From Antarcticibacterium arcticum (GTDB lineage Bacteria; Bacteroidota; Bacteroidia; Flavobacteriales; Flavobacteriaceae), in contig NZ_CP042476.1 in assembly GCF_007993795.1 (NCBI RefSeq), positions 1,054,001 through 1,118,000 of the forward strand: a DNA stretch of 64,000 bases, in the 5' to 3' direction. The notes under the pieces were generated by a model. The model did no database searches, had not been told where the DNA came from, and saw only the letters and a program-made list of their open reading frames with translations. Position numbers and translations under genes: made by a program. Positions 63,011 through 64,000 of this stretch are shown in pieces (the stretch's first letter is position 1; the number at the start of each line of letters is the position of its first letter).

Positions 63011-64000
63011 ATGAATAATCAAACAACCCCCGAAAACCAAATGTACTGGTATAAAGATGCCGTAATCTATGAGCTGCACATAAAAGCCTTTTATGATAGT
63101 AATGGGGATGGCGTGGGAGATTTTGAAGGACTATTGCAAAAACTCGATTACCTTGAGGATCTGGGCGTAACGGCAATCTGGCTTCTGCCTTTTTATCCTT
63201 CCCCACTTAGGGATGATGGTTATGATATTGCCGATTATTATACTATAAACCCTACTTACGGAGATATAAAAGGTTTCAAAAAGCTTATAAAAGAAGCCCA
63301 CAAACGGGGCCTTAAGATCATTACCGAACTTGTAATAAATCATACCTCAGATCAACACCCCTGGTTTCAAAAAGCCCGCATGGCCCCACCGGGTTCTCCT
63401 GAAAGAGATTATTATGTATGGACAGATGATCCCAATAAATATAAAGATGCAAGAATAATTTTTACAGATACTGAGCCATCAAACTGGACTTGGGATCCCG
63501 AGGCCAAAGCATATTTTTGGCACCGGTTCTTTTCCCATCAACCCGATCTAAATTTTGATAATCCCCAGGTACAGGAGGAGATCTTTAAAATAATGGATTT
63601 CTGGTGTAAAATGGGTGTAGATGGTTTCAGGCTGGACGCGGTACCTTATCTGTTTGAGAGGGAAAATACCAATTGTGAAAATTTACCTCCCACCCATGAT
63701 TTTTTAAAGAAATTAAGGGCGCATGTAGATAAGCATTTTGACAACAAACTTTTACTGGCCGAAGCAAACATGTGGCCCGAAGATTCTGTAGCCTATTTTG
63801 GAGATGGGGATGAATGCCATATGAACTATCATTTTCCTATCATGCCCCGAATGTTCATGGCTCTTAAAATGGAAGACCGCTACCCTATTATAGATATAAT
63901 AGACCAGACTCCTGAAATTCCGGAATCCTGCCAATGGGCAATATTCCTAAGGAACCATGACGAGCTAACCCTTGAAATGGTAACCGATGAGGAAAGGGAT
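63011..64000 (+). CDS. treS: Trehalose synthase, 5' part
   Basis: 330 residues visible from the ATG at 63011; the gene continues past 64000. It opens MNNQTTPENQMYWYKDAVIY and has GDFEGLLQKLDYLEDLGV, LVINHTSDQHPWF, GVDGFRLDAVPYL (nucleophile Asp), LLLAEANMWPED (acid/base Glu) and FLRNHDELTLEM, the last typical of TreS. It interconverts maltose and trehalose. Together with GlgE it forms the TreS-Pep2-GlgE alpha-glucan route. Whether the missing part holds a maltokinase domain cannot be seen. Confidence 0.94.
   Translation, partial: MNNQTTPENQMYWYKDAVIYELHIKAFYDSNGDGVGDFEGLLQKLDYLEDLGVTAIWLLPFYPSPLRDDGYDIADYYTINPTYGDIKGFKKLIKEAHKRGLKIITELVINHTSDQHPWFQKARMAPPGSPERDYYVWTDDPNKYKDARIIFTDTEPSNWTWDPEAKAYFWHRFFSHQPDLNFDNPQVQEEIFKIMDFWCKMGVDGFRLDAVPYLFERENTNCENLPPTHDFLKKLRAHVDKHFDNKLLLAEANMWPEDSVAYFGDGDECHMNYHFPIMPRMFMALKMEDRYPIIDIIDQTPEIPESCQWAIFLRNHDELTLEMVTDEERD

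Overview
The window looks like chromosomal DNA of an aerobic marine or soil flavobacterium (Bacteroidota, Flavobacteriaceae; the protein style recalls Gramella or Salegentibacter, which is inference). The reasons are AT-rich intergenic DNA, Bacteroidota promoter elements (TTG then TAnnTTTG) upstream of many genes, almost no Shine-Dalgarno sequences, and a gene complement typical of the family. I see no rRNA or tRNA gene, insertion sequence, prophage or CRISPR array. Most of the window is ordinary core genome.

Layout. 1-8154: the 5' part of galE, two membrane proteins (DUF3817, YbdG-type MscS), a membrane-anchored EEP hydrolase, a Nudix hydrolase, a secreted LolA-like protein, an aldehyde dehydrogenase, an unknown protein, and the overlapping DUF3307/SatD pair. 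8155-8359: a regulatory region with three dyad sites at exact 29-bp spacing. 8360-25334: GreA-like protein, PgpH-type HD phosphodiesterase, thiolase, an NlpC/P60 protein with a Ser in place of the catalytic Cys, TPR protein, gyrA, clpC, hutH, nnr, gcvT and an SDR. 25455-34008: pterin dehydratase, YebC, an acyltransferase/proline dehydrogenase operon diverging from aroB, DJ-1/PfpI, BrkB/DinB, Lrp and an M14 carboxypeptidase. 34009-34297: six copies of a 16-bp operator-like dyad between the M14 gene and an XRE-type regulator. 34806-41872: a lipoprotein, then mscL-parC-membrane protein-parE, with a one-base frameshift in parC, and ychF. 42164-52331: a secreted protein, pta-ackA, a B12-dependent ribonucleotide reductase and several unknown envelope proteins.

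52403-64000 is an alpha-glucan/trehalose locus. malQ, treY, a GH57-DUF3536 protein and treZ form one tightly packed minus-strand operon. glgE and treS diverge from it, and treS runs off the window. Together these encode the TreY/TreZ route from maltodextrin to trehalose and the TreS/GlgE route between trehalose, maltose 1-phosphate and alpha-glucan. The GH57-DUF3536 protein inside the operon has no assigned role.

The points most worth a second look are the two regulatory arrays (SatD and XRE/M14), the parC frameshift, the Cys-to-Ser change in the NlpC/P60 protein and the GH57-DUF3536 protein. Functions are assigned from recognised family motifs without database searches. Promoters and operators are pattern reads only.
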